The position numbers were made by a program, and so were the translations under genes. DNA of 64,000 bases, from positions 51,023-115,022 of the forward strand of contig JAISAO010000070.1 of the NCBI GenBank assembly GCA_031266665.1. Reading direction: 5' to 3'. Every line of letters begins with the position of its first letter. The first letter of the stretch is position 1. The notes under the pieces were generated by a model that worked only from the letters and a program-made list of their open reading frames with translations, was not told the DNA's origin and ran no database searches. Positions 56,569 to 64,000 of this stretch are shown one piece after another. The stretch is from Propionibacteriaceae bacterium (lineage in GTDB: Bacteria; Actinomycetota; Actinomycetes; Propionibacteriales; Propionibacteriaceae).

Positions 56569-57885
56569 TCAACTCTTGGCCAAAGCGCCGGGGCGGGCGT
56601 ATTGCTGCCAGGCCAAGACGGCGCAGAGGACGGCGTAGCCCAGGACGAAGCCGAAGACGCCGGTCTTGGGGAACCAGTCGAAGGCCAGGCCGAAGAGGAA
56701 GGGGCCGAAGGCGGCGATGGCGGCCGTCCAGCCGATGACGCCGCCGGCCTGGCGGGCGGGGAAGATCATCGGCATCTGCTTGAAGGTGGAGGCGTTGCCC
56801 ACCCCGGAGAAGAAGAAGACCAGCAACATGCCGGTGACGAACAGGCCGACCGAGACGTGATCCTTCTCCCCCGGCACGTCGGCCCGCAGGGCGATCAGCA
56901 CCGGGATGGTGGACAAGGCGATGCCGACGGCCGACACCACGGTCCAGACCCCGCCGCCGAAGCGGTCGCAGAACGGCCCCCAGCAGACGCGGGCCAGCGA
57001 GCCGGTGAAGGCGCCGAGGAAGGCGATGGTGGTGCCGCCCAGCCAGCCGATGGTGGGGACGGTGTCGAAGAGGTCTTTCAGGACGTTGCCGAACTGGCCG
57101 GCCAAACCGGAGAAGATGCCGAAGGTGAGGACGTACATCATGGTCATGATCCAGGTGTGGCGGTTGGAGAAGATGTCCAACTGCTGGCGCAGGTTGGCCT
57201 TGACCGGGACGGATTTGAGCACCGCCACGGCTGTCACCAGGGCGACCAGTAGCAGCGGCAGGATGAGGGCGGGGGCGGTTTGGAGGTGGACCTCGCGGTC
57301 CTGCTTGACCAGGTGTTGGGCGCCGCCGAACAGCCCCCAGCCGACCAGGATCGGGGTCAGCAGTTGGACCACCGAGACGCCGAAGTTGCCCAGGCCGGCC
57401 TGCAGGCCCAGGGCCGTGCCCTGGAGGCGTTTGGGGAAGAAGTAGGAGGTCGAGGGCATGTAGCCGGAGAAGACGCCGCCGCCGATCCCGGTCAGACAGG
57501 CCAACAACATCATGGCGGCGAAGGGCGGTTGGGGCAGGGTCAGGATCCAGGCCCAGCCGGCCATCGGCGCCATCAGGGCGACATTGGACCAGATGACCAT
57601 GGAACGGGTGCCCATCAGCGGCGGCAGGAACATCCAGCCCAGGCGCAGCACACCGCCGGCCAGCCCGGGCATGGCGGCCAGCCAGTAGCCCTGGGACTGG
57701 GTGATGATGTCGGCGTTCTGCAGCATCGGTGCCAGGCTGGAGACCAGGAACCAGACCATGAACCCCAGCATCAAGGAGAAGGTCGTGCACCAGAGGGTGC
57801 GCCAGGCCTGGCCGGACTGCCAGCGGGCGGGGTCCTCGGGATCCCATTCGGTGATGACGCCAGCGGCGGCGCGGGTGGTCGACAT
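56569..57885 (-). CDS. narK: Nitrate/nitrite MFS transporter, copy 2
   Basis: 438 residues, twelve helices. Signature GGGVFSGYMPSTSYFFP with ALGLQAGLGNFGVS, and GVGNASTFKQMP in helix 11. Only distantly similar to copy 1, so it is probably functionally distinct (nitrate/proton uptake against nitrate-nitrite antiport), though which is which cannot be decided. First gene of the nar-moa operon. Confidence 0.93.
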   Translation of the reverse strand: MSTTRAAAGVITEWDPEDPARWQSGQAWRTLWCTTFSLMLGFMVWFLVSSLAPMLQNADIITQSQGYWLAAMPGLAGGVLRLGWMFLPPLMGTRSMVIWSNVALMAPMAGWAWILTLPQPPFAAMMLLACLTGIGGGVFSGYMPSTSYFFPKRLQGTALGLQAGLGNFGVSVVQLLTPILVGWGLFGGAQHLVKQDREVHLQTAPALILPLLLVALVTAVAVLKSVPVKANLRQQLDIFSNRHTWIMTMMYVLTFGIFSGLAGQFGNVLKDLFDTVPTIGWLGGTTIAFLGAFTGSLARVCWGPFCDRFGGGVWTVVSAVGIALSTIPVLIALRADVPGEKDHVSVGLFVTGMLLVFFFSGVGNASTFKQMPMIFPARQAGGVIGWTAAIAAFGPFLFGLAFDWFPKTGVFGFVLGYAVLCAVLAWQQYARPGALAKS

Positions 57886-58199
57886 GTCTTGCCCCCAATG
57901 AAGTCAACTGCGATATTCACAGATTTGACTAGTTTCAACGAGAATAAGTTACATCGCCACCCCGCCCCCGTCAAGGCTCGTCCGCGATCCGGCCGCACGC
58001 TTCCCGGGACGCTCGGCCAGACGGGGCGAAGCCCATCGCCGCCACCGCCATTCGGGCAGCCTCCCGGAGCGAGGCGACGGCGGGTCGGGGGAGCGACGGC
58101 CGACCATCGCCAGGCCTCACCGGGTCCGCCCGCCACGGGTCGGACGGCCTCAGCCGACTCCGAGCGAGCGTCCGCCGCCGCTCCGGGGTCGGCCGGGGG
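57886..58199. other. Intergenic region upstream of narK2 operon
   Basis: 314 bases; the AT-rich 70 bases next to narK2 carry the FNR-like site; the rest is GC-rich without a supported gene. It must hold the main nar operon promoter, as moeB ends beyond it. Confidence 0.55.
57925..57938 (-). promoter_or_regulatory. FNR/CRP-like site upstream of narK2
   Basis: TTGAA-N4-GTCAA on the minus strand, close to the FNR consensus TTGAT-N4-ATCAA, about 40-50 bases before the narK2 start. It overlaps the ACTAGTCAAATCT element shared with the narK copy 1 operator, so either an FNR/CRP protein or the ArsR-like regulator could use it. Confidence 0.45.
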
Positions 58200-58934
58200 T
58201 CAGCGCCGGCCGCAGGCCGGGCAGTCCGGGTCCGCCTGGACCGGGATGACCAGCGTCTCGCCGGTCAGGGCGTCGACCAGCAGCATCCGGGAGACCAGGG
58301 GGTCGCCCAGTCCGGTGATGACCTTGACCGTCTCGGCCGCCGCCCAGGCCCCGACGACGCCGCAGACCGGCCCGAAGACCCCGTCCGCCGCCGCCGTCGG
58401 CCAGCCGCTCAACTGCTCCTGGGGGCCGAAGAGGCATTCCCAGCACGGCCCCCGCCCGGCCGGCGTGACCGCGCAACGGCCGCAGAACTGGGCGATGGCC
58501 CCCCACACCAGCGGCCGGCCGGCCGCCAAGGCCGCCCGGTTGAGCCGGTAACGGGTGGGCGGGTTGTCCGAGCAGTCGACCACCACGTCCGCCACCGCCA
58601 CCAGCGCCGCCACGTTGTCCGCCCCCAGCCGGGCGGCCACCGCTCGGGCCTCCACCGCCGGGTTGAGCGCCCGCACCCGCTCGGCGGCGGCCGCGGCCTT
58701 GGACCGCCCGCCGGCGTCGGCGGCGAACAAGACTTGCCTAGAGAGGTTGGCCTCCTCGACCACGTCGTCGTCCACGATCACCAGCCGGCCCACCCCCGCC
58801 GCCGCCAGATAGGTCAGCACCGGCGCCCCCAGGCCGCCCGCCCCGACCACCAGCGCGCTGGCCGCCCGCAGCCGCCCCAACTGGGCCGCCCCGAATCCCG
58901 GCAGGGCCAAATGTCGATCATGCCGCCCGGACAC
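58200..58934 (-). CDS. moeB: MoaD-activating adenylyltransferase (ThiF/MoeB)
   Basis: 244 residues. ATP site VVGAGGLGAPVLTYLAAAGVG, then VDDDVVEEANLSRQ and DCSDNPPTRYRLN. Zinc cysteines are CWECLF and the C-terminal CPACG. The enzyme adenylylates the MoaD C-terminus. GTG at 58934 is preceded by GGGAGGGG; a TTG at 58964 overlaps the upstream AbrB gene and has no ribosome-binding site. No rhodanese domain, so it is the short MoeB form. Confidence 0.9.
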   Translation of the reverse strand: MSGRHDRHLALPGFGAAQLGRLRAASALVVGAGGLGAPVLTYLAAAGVGRLVIVDDDVVEEANLSRQVLFAADAGGRSKAAAAAERVRALNPAVEARAVAARLGADNVAALVAVADVVVDCSDNPPTRYRLNRAALAAGRPLVWGAIAQFCGRCAVTPAGRGPCWECLFGPQEQLSGWPTAAADGVFGPVCGVVGAWAAAETVKVITGLGDPLVSRMLLVDALTGETLVIPVQADPDCPACGRR

Positions 58935-58960
58935 GTCCCCTCCCCCCCGGCCGACCTGGG

Positions 58961-59218
58961 TCAAGGCCGTCCCACGGTCGGGCCGTAGAAGCCGTGGGCG
59001 TCCTCCAGGGGCGGCGCGCCCGGCTCGATCCAGGCGTGGAAGCGGGCGGACAACTCGTCCCCGGTCTGGCGCCGCCGCAGCACCGCCGCCCGGCCGTCCG
59101 GGCCGAGCTGGGAGACGACCGTGTCCCCCGGGCCCAGCCCTAGCTGGCGACGAAGCTGGACCGGAATGACGATCCGCCCCTTGCCGGAGACAGTCGCGGT
59201 CAACACGTTGTCACCCAC
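58961..59218 (-). CDS. Orphan AbrB/SpoVT-type antitoxin
   Basis: 85 residues, about 80% identical by eye to the protein at 36945-37199 (MGDNVLTAT..., PVQLRRQLGL, DELSARFHAWIEPG). No PIN gene follows; moeB starts instead. The upstream ~55 bases also match the other locus. Probably a duplicated antitoxin that lost its toxin. Confidence 0.82.
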   Translation of the reverse strand: MGDNVLTATVSGKGRIVIPVQLRRQLGLGPGDTVVSQLGPDGRAAVLRRRQTGDELSARFHAWIEPGAPPLEDAHGFYGPTVGRP

Positions 59219-59238
59219 TTAACCACTATCTTCTTGCC

Positions 59239-59370
59239 GTGGATCATACGCCTCACCAAACTGGCGGCACCGCCCTGCTGGCCATCAGCCCGAACCGCCT
59301 GTGGGCGCTAATCGAGGCCCACGCCCCCGCCGGCCTGGTCAAACTCGTCCCCCGCCCCACCAAAGGCTGA
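59239..59370 (+). other. Possible 43-codon ORF or gene remnant
   Basis: GTG-started frame ending LVKLVPRPTKG, immediately before the CopG-like gene and divergent from the AbrB gene. No ribosome-binding site and no recognised domain; could be a remnant of a partner toxin gene. Confidence 0.2.
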
Positions 59371-59387
59371 GGTGGGAGGATGAGGCC

Positions 59388-59624
59388 ATGATCGAGGCTG
59401 ATGAGTTGGACCGCGTCTTCGACCAAGGGGAAGAGGACGTCGACCAGTACTTCGACGTGGAGAACGTCAGCTATCCAGGCCGCGAGCCTCGCAGCATCGC
59501 CATCAATCTGCCCGCCCAGGTGTTCGACGCGCTGGAGCGTGAGGCCGGTCTGACCGGCACCCCCGTCCGCGAACTGGTTGAGACCTGGGTCCAGGAGAGG
59601 GCTCGCCGTCTGACCGCCGCCTGA
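59388..59624 (+). CDS. CopG-like antitoxin
   Basis: 78 residues. An acidic N-terminal segment (EEDVDQYFD) is followed by a ribbon-helix-helix: RSIAINLPAQVFDALEREAG and TPVRELVETWVQERARR. Resembles CopG/BrnA-type antitoxins. ATG at 59388 with GGGAGGATGAGG upstream. No toxin is recognisable on either side. Confidence 0.65.
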   Translation: MIEADELDRVFDQGEEDVDQYFDVENVSYPGREPRSIAINLPAQVFDALEREAGLTGTPVRELVETWVQERARRLTAA

Positions 59625-59669
59625 GGCGATGGCAACGCTGCCGCCTCTGAATCATTTGTGGATCATTTG

Positions 59670-59743
59670 TGGCCAGGGCCGGGGTCGAACCGGCGACCTC
59701 ATCCTTTTCAGGGATGCGCTACTACCAACTGAGCTACCTGGCC
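59670..59743 (-). tRNA. tRNA-Phe (GAA)
   Basis: Cloverleaf on the minus strand: acceptor GGCCAGG/CCTGGCC with discriminator A, anticodon loop CTGAAAA between CATCC and GGATG, T-loop GGTTCGACCCC. The D-stem has one mismatch. CCA is not encoded. Confidence 0.93.
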
Positions 59744-59770
59744 CCCACGGCGGACCGTGAGAGGGATTGG

Positions 59771-59844
59771 CGACCCCGACGGGACTTGAACCCGCGACCT
59801 TCGGCGTGACAGGCCGACGCGCTAACCAACTGCGCCACGGGGCC
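59771..59844 (-). tRNA. tRNA-Asp (GTC)
   Basis: Acceptor GGCCCCG/CGGGGTC with discriminator G, anticodon loop CTGTCAC between TCGGC and GCCGA, T-loop GGTTCAAGTCC. It lies 27 bases upstream of tRNA-Phe, likely one transcript. Confidence 0.95.
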
Positions 59845-60585
59845 TTGCGGCCTCGGTCCGTCGCGACGAACCGACGACAAACTATAGCCCAGGGGCGGCT
59901 CCCGGGCCTAATCGCAGCTCCGGCCCCAGGCCGGGCCGCATCATGGCAAACCCGCAGTGACCGTGGCGGGCCGCTGGAGGGGGTCGGTCCATCGGCTGGG
60001 TAACCAGCCTCCGGGGTGGCAGGCGGCGTTGAAGCGGTCGCCGTGGCCAGATCCAGGGGTTCGGGCAAATCGCCGGGCAGTTGGCCGTGAAGGTGGGGGC
60101 GGCCCAGGCGTGAACGACAGTCCAGCGCCAGATCTTCTGGTCGCCGGTCAAGACGGTGCGAGGAGCGGGGAACGAACTGCGGCGATCACCTGCCGACCAT
60201 TTGCGTACGGTCTCGCGGGCGACGTCGATCACCCCGACGGCAGTCTCGACCACGACCTCAACGCCGATGACGGCCACACCGCCGACGCTCGCGGTAATGA
60301 TGACGAACTGATCGGTCCACAAACGATCGACTTGCTCCCAATCGTCAAGACCGAACCCTTGGACGACGAGATAAAAGGCGCAGATCGCCACGTTGGGCCA
60401 CCTCCTCGAAGCGCGCTGGCCCAACACAACCGTCGGCATCTGCCCATATGAGAGCCTACCGGTGTCGCCCGGTCGGATCGTGGTCTTGGGGGCACTTCCG
60501 AACCTCAGCCCAGATAGCCCTGACCGCGTGACTCAAAATCAACGCCCTGCCCGGTGTCACCGTCCACGAATATGGTCTGAAAATC
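59845..60585. other. Region after tRNAs, no confident gene
   Basis: 741 bases. One minus-strand frame, 59882-60439 (185 codons), has a hydrophobic stretch (VAICAFYLVVQGFG, FVIITASVGGVAVIGVEVV) and then an Arg/Pro-rich end with no domain; it may be a degraded gene. Base composition falls from about 60480 towards the next genes, marking entry into an accessory segment. Confidence 0.35.
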
Positions 60586-61536
60586 TCAGTATTTCCCTCC
60601 ACAGATCTTGCATCTCTTGAAAAGTCCAAGCCGTCCTCCGCAATGGGCGCAGAGACCCTGTGAACGCCAAGACTCACTTTGCCGACGCTTGACTTCTCTA
60701 CCCTTCGCCTCGGCTTCTTCTCGTTTGATGCGGATCTGCCGCTCTCGTTCAGCTTTCTCTCGTTCTTTTTCGCGCCTTATCTCTTCTTCGTGCAGCGTGG
60801 TGCATGCATCAAGCAGAGTTTTGACAAGGCCGTATCCTTTCGCGAAATTCTGGGTGATGCTCAGATTTAACCTTACGCCCGTCATAACTTCATGAAAGAA
60901 AACAGATCGATTTGCTAGCGCATACGACAGGTACTTGCAGCCGTAAAGGTCACCAGGCATCCAGGACGTGGACCAGCCACTGCCGCAAAACTCGAAGTCA
61001 AATTCTAAGAGGACTTCATCGACGGAGACAGCGAGAACGGTAGTTCCCCTATCAAAATAGAAGCCTGATGCGCTTCGCTCCTTCTCGATATTGACGACTT
61101 TCAGTTTCGCCTCTTGCGTAATGAAGAAGCTAAGAGTCGTCTCTGTTCGTCCCGAGCCAGGCTTCTCACGCCAGTATTGGCCATCTGGAGAGTTATCTTG
61201 CACATAGGGTTTAGCGATGGCATATTCCTCTTTGGCGAGCGTTGCCACTCTCTTGATCAGCGCGGCCAGTATTGGCTTGACTTCTTCGTATGGCTCTTCC
61301 AAGTATGAGGTAATATCTGACCAGTTCTTTACAATTCCCTTAGAAACTACAGCACCTTTACCTGCGCACTTAGAGCAGGCGACGAGTTGAGGGCCAGAAA
61401 AGTCAACGCCCGCCGACGCGTTTACCGTCGTTCCTTTTGCATTGCACCTGTCGCAAAGAATCGACTCCGAGAGCTTTCCGCGCTGAATGAAATCTTCGTC
61501 GACCATTATAACCGATCCTGCCACTTGCAACTCCAT
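60586..61536 (-). CDS. Unrecognised protein with DnaJ-like zinc motifs and coiled coil
   Basis: 316 residues, from clearly AT-richer DNA than the rest of the window. N-terminal CDRCNAKG (about residue 28) and CSKCAGKG (about residue 54) repeat the CxxCxGxG pattern of DnaJ zinc centres. A mixed alpha/beta middle follows, then a highly charged helix (EEEIRREKEREKAERERQ) and a C-terminal ribbon CAHCGG...CKICGGKY. ATG at 61536 has GGAGG five bases upstream. No membrane segment. Likely horizontally acquired; function unknown. Confidence 0.72.
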   Translation of the reverse strand: MELQVAGSVIMVDEDFIQRGKLSESILCDRCNAKGTTVNASAGVDFSGPQLVACSKCAGKGAVVSKGIVKNWSDITSYLEEPYEEVKPILAALIKRVATLAKEEYAIAKPYVQDNSPDGQYWREKPGSGRTETTLSFFITQEAKLKVVNIEKERSASGFYFDRGTTVLAVSVDEVLLEFDFEFCGSGWSTSWMPGDLYGCKYLSYALANRSVFFHEVMTGVRLNLSITQNFAKGYGLVKTLLDACTTLHEEEIRREKEREKAERERQIRIKREEAEAKGREVKRRQSESWRSQGLCAHCGGRLGLFKRCKICGGKY

Positions 61537-61797
61537 TTTACCCTCCATAAGAAATTGTGGTGTTTCCCTATACTTATTCTTGCTTATTCTTGAGGCTCGA
61601 CTCCGAGCGCTATCCCATTCTCATCCCCATCGATCAAGTGAGCCCTATCCCATAGAAACTTACTGTGGTGCCATCCCTGGTTTCTGTAGAGATGATCCGA
61701 CTCGTCGTGGCAGAAATAGGAACGGCCGCTTTACCATATTGAAGTGCGGCGCAGAGAGAAACAGGAACATAGATGAAACGGCACCTCGGCATCAGAA

Positions 61798-61932
61798 TCA
61801 TCTCCGCCAGTAGCCGCCATGCTCAGGGCAGACCATTCCGGAGTTCTTGCAGTTCGAACACGACAAGCTCCCCTGGTTGCCCTTGCAGATCTGACAGATG
61901 TACAGGTCTCGGTGGCACTTCTCACACTTCAT
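61798..61932 (-). CDS. 44-residue double zinc-ribbon protein
   Basis: Starts MKCEKCHRDLYICQICKG and ends GMVCPEHGGYWRR. Four metal pairs are visible: CEKC, CQIC, CSNC and CPEH, spaced like a miniature DnaJ/rubredoxin-type zinc centre. AAGGAG lies about ten bases before ATG 61932. Lies ~260 bases upstream of, and in the same orientation as, the larger zinc-motif gene. No known function. Confidence 0.6.
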   Translation of the reverse strand: MKCEKCHRDLYICQICKGNQGSLSCSNCKNSGMVCPEHGGYWRR

Positions 61933-62031
61933 CGGTGCATCACTCCTTGGTTATGGGATGTTGGAGTCTGAAGCCGGCAGTACTGGACGCGCTGCCGGTC
62001 ATGTGCCCGATCAGCTTCACCAACACCCCCA

Positions 62032-62397
62032 ATGACGGTTGAAATCAGTAATTACGTACTCCCAAGAGATAAGTTAGCACCGACCTTTGGTAGGCGTCAA
62101 ATGCGAACCGCCAGCTACCCACCCGCCCTCCGCACGGCTTGGAGCCGCCCCCGCCCCTCAACATGGCCCGGCTCCGCGACCAGGCTGTCGGCGAAACGAG
62201 TCAAGGCTGCAAAAGCAATGTTTATAGCCGACTTGGTCATGGCGAGCGGCCTGTCACGCACCGCTGTTCTGGACATGCTGAACGGCCGGGGGAGGGTGAC
62301 TACTGGACGCCTGGATTCGTGGTGGGCTTTGGCCTGGGCGCTCGGCATCCCCTTCAGCGACCTCATGGGGGCACTTGACGAGGATCGTCCGCAGTAG
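62032..62397 (+). CDS. XRE-like helix-turn-helix protein (start uncertain)
   Basis: 121 residues as drawn. The C-terminal ~60 residues fit a Cro/CI-type fold: ADLVMASGLSRTAVLDMLNG, then RLDSWWALAWALGIPFSDLM. The N-terminal 50 residues (Pro/Arg-rich) do not look coding-conserved, so the real start may be further in, e.g. ATG 62218. Possibly a truncated regulator of the accessory segment. Confidence 0.45.
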   Translation: MTVEISNYVLPRDKLAPTFGRRQMRTASYPPALRTAWSRPRPSTWPGSATRLSAKRVKAAKAMFIADLVMASGLSRTAVLDMLNGRGRVTTGRLDSWWALAWALGIPFSDLMGALDEDRPQ

Positions 62398-62568
62398 CGG
62401 TGACAGCCAGATCTGGGACGATGCCGTGCCATCCCTGACTCGAGAATCAGGACGGCGCACAACTATTTGTGTTAAACAATTATCTTTGTTGAATTACGGG
62501 TTTCGCGGGGATCGCGACAGTGGTCACGATCAGGCTCACATTGGTGGACATATATCGCTGAGTTTTGT

Positions 62569-63783
62569 ATGGTCAGCCCCATGCCACGCGAGTATGAGTC
62601 CACCCATCCGTGGATCACGTTCCACCACCAAACCCGTCAGCCGAAGCTCGACCTGAAGCTGGGCGAGGCCTTCTCGAAGTGTCAGCAGCTGGCCGGGACG
62701 CCCCTGCGACCGGCCACGGCCGACGCTTTGGCCTCCCTCTACCTGGCCAAGGGCGTCCACGCCACCACCGCCATCGAGGGCAACACCTTGGACTAAGACG
62801 ACGTCGCCGCCATCATCAACCGCTCCAAGAGCCTGCCCGAGTCGCAGCGCTACCTGGCGCAAGAGGTCGACAACGTCACCGCCGTCCTCAGCGGCATCGC
62901 CCGTGCCGCCGTGGCGGACAGCGAGCTCTTCCGCCTGACGCCGGACTGGCTCAAAGCCCAGAACGCCGCCATCCTCCGAGGCTTGGAGGTCGAGGATCAC
63001 GTCGTCCCCGGCGAATACACCACCGCCCGCCTGGTCGTCGGCCGCTACCGGGGTGCCCCGCCGGCCGATGTGCCCTACTTGGTGGAGCGGCTGTGCGACT
63101 GGCTGAACGGCTTCCTGGCCATCGTCGGTGACCCGGCCCGCCCTGACGACGACCGCTTTGTCTACGCTTTCCTGACGGCCGTTCTGGGGCATCTCTACGT
63201 CGCCTGGATCCATCCCTTCGGCGACGGCAACGGCCGTGTTGCCCGGGCCCTGGAGTGTGCCGTCTTGGCCAACTCGGGCATCGTTCCCTGGGTCGCCGCC
63301 GACTTGTTGTCGAACCACTACAACGCCACCCGCTCGCTCTATTACCACCGACTCGACCAGGCGTCACGGCTGCCTGAGGGCGAGGGCGTGGCCGAGTTCG
63401 TCCGCTACGCCGCCGAGGGCTTCGTGGATCACCTGCGAGACCAGCTCGCCCAGGTCCAGTCAATGCAGCGGCGGATCGCCTGGGAAAGCTTCATCCATGA
63501 GATTTTCCGCTCACAGACCCAGGGTGAGGCCAGCCGGCGGCGCCGCGCCCTGGTCTTGGCCTTGCCCGAAGACACCCCGGTCCCTCCGTCTCGGATGCGC
63601 CGCCTGACTCCCGAATTGGCCGAGGCATACGCCGGCAAAACCCAGAAAACAGTTAGCCATGACGTCAACCGCTTGAAAAGGCTCGGCCTGATCGTCGGCC
63701 CGGCCGACGGCGGCTACCGGGCCAACACGACATTGATGTCGGCCTTTCTCCCGCCCGTCCGCCGCTTGGCGGACCAGTCCTAG
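62569..63783 (+). pseudogene. Fic-domain AMPylase, interrupted by in-frame TAA
   Basis: One frame encodes a whole ~404-residue Fic protein apart from TAA at 62794-62796. Before the stop are the N-terminal domain and the inhibitory motif TTAIEGN (class II, S/TxxxEG/N). After it the same frame continues DDVAAIINRSKSL..., the catalytic HPFGDGNGRVAR, and a C-terminal winged helix (KTQKTVSHDVNRLKRLGLI). A GTG at 62911 could restart translation, giving a 290-residue catalytic part without the inhibitory helix, but has no ribosome-binding site. Confidence 0.82.
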
Positions 63784-63874
63784 ACGGCCCGAACCGTCCT
63801 TGCCGGACCTGGATATTCAGCGTGCGCTTGTCATGGGGTCGGGGCTAGGAGCCGTGCGTCCCCCGTGCCCAGGG

Positions 63875-64000
63875 TCACGGCAAAGTCTTTTCTGGTCTTG
63901 TGAGTAGTAGGTCGGGTATTCGGTCTGGGTGCCAGGAGTAGTGGCGTGTGGCGGCGGCGATGTTGTCGAAGCCTTCGAGTCGGAGCAGACTGATGGCGAG
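63875..64000 (-). mobile_element. 3' end of ISAs1-like transposase (partial)
   Basis: A minus-strand frame enters from the window edge and ends at 63875. Its 41 residues begin LAISLLRLEGFDNIAAATRH, matching the characteristic C-terminus of ISAs1-family DDE transposases. The usual PLTLLGI ending is altered (PDLLLTRPEKTLP). The IS end should lie between 63784 and 63875 but no terminal repeat can be paired without the other end. Confidence 0.6.

Noticed and set aside
57886..58199. Moco riboswitch upstream of the nar-moa operon
   Set aside because: The region is GC-rich with some hairpins, but I could not match the conserved Moco-aptamer segments.
59670..59844. tRNA genes as a proven attachment site
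   Set aside because: The composition shift begins ~600 bases away and no direct repeat of either tRNA 3' end was seen, so an att site cannot be claimed.
59957..60451. 164-codon plus-strand frame after the tRNAs
   Set aside because: Acidic/Gly-rich mirror of another frame with no motif or ribosome-binding site; kept only as a remark in the region entry.

Overview
The window is a very GC-rich, densely packed bacterial chromosome segment. High GC at third positions, a dynamin-like GTPase pair, SAF-type small proteins such as DUF6457, many GTG starts and stop/start overlaps all point to an actinomycete. The presence of glnS, narKGHJI and Moco genes would suit a facultatively anaerobic actinobacterium (a Propionibacteriaceae-like organism is only a guess).

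Layout. 1-12.7 kb (minus): a co-oriented module made of a pyridoxamine-oxidase-like flavoprotein, two tandem DUF4132 paralogues, a MoxR-type AAA+ ATPase, a DUF5682 protein, a vWA protein and a SWIM zinc-finger protein cut by the window edge. Most junctions from DUF4132 to vWA overlap by 1-8 bases, so this is one operon. 12.7-17 kb: glnS, ettA and a short ssb. 17-26 kb (minus): a two-gene dynamin-like GTPase operon, a PrsW-type membrane protease, a TerC metal exporter preceded by a well-conserved yybP-ykoY (manganese) riboswitch, and a two-component system. 26-29.4 kb (minus): three secreted or surface proteins, one of them a papain-like protease broken by a frameshift and a stop codon. 29.8-33.8 kb (plus): copper handling (HMA/TauE-like/cupredoxin fusion and CopA). 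34-37.2 kb: an SDR, a VapBC pair, ndk and an AbrB/PIN toxin-antitoxin pair.

37.4-59 kb is a nearly self-sufficient nitrate-respiration island: narK copy 1 behind a promoter with a perfect 13+13 bp dyad, an ArsR-like regulator with a C-terminal cysteine set, modABC, moeA, and a long minus-strand operon narK2-narG-narH-narJ-narI-moaC/mogA fusion-moaE-moaA-mobA-DUF6457-moaD, with moeB just upstream. Together these supply nitrate import, the membrane nitrate reductase and its molybdenum cofactor. moaA carries an apparent frameshift.

59-64 kb: an orphan AbrB antitoxin, a CopG-like antitoxin, tRNA-Asp and tRNA-Phe, then a visibly AT-richer accessory stretch with two zinc-ribbon proteins (one only 44 residues), a truncated-looking XRE regulator, a Fic gene interrupted by an in-frame stop, and the 3' end of an ISAs1-like transposase.

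Recurring themes are short tandem duplications at gene starts inside operons (copA, narH/narJ, PIN gene), low-complexity Gly/Ala/Pro insertions in otherwise conserved enzymes, and several broken genes. A 163-bp terminal-inverted-repeat element lies after moeA.
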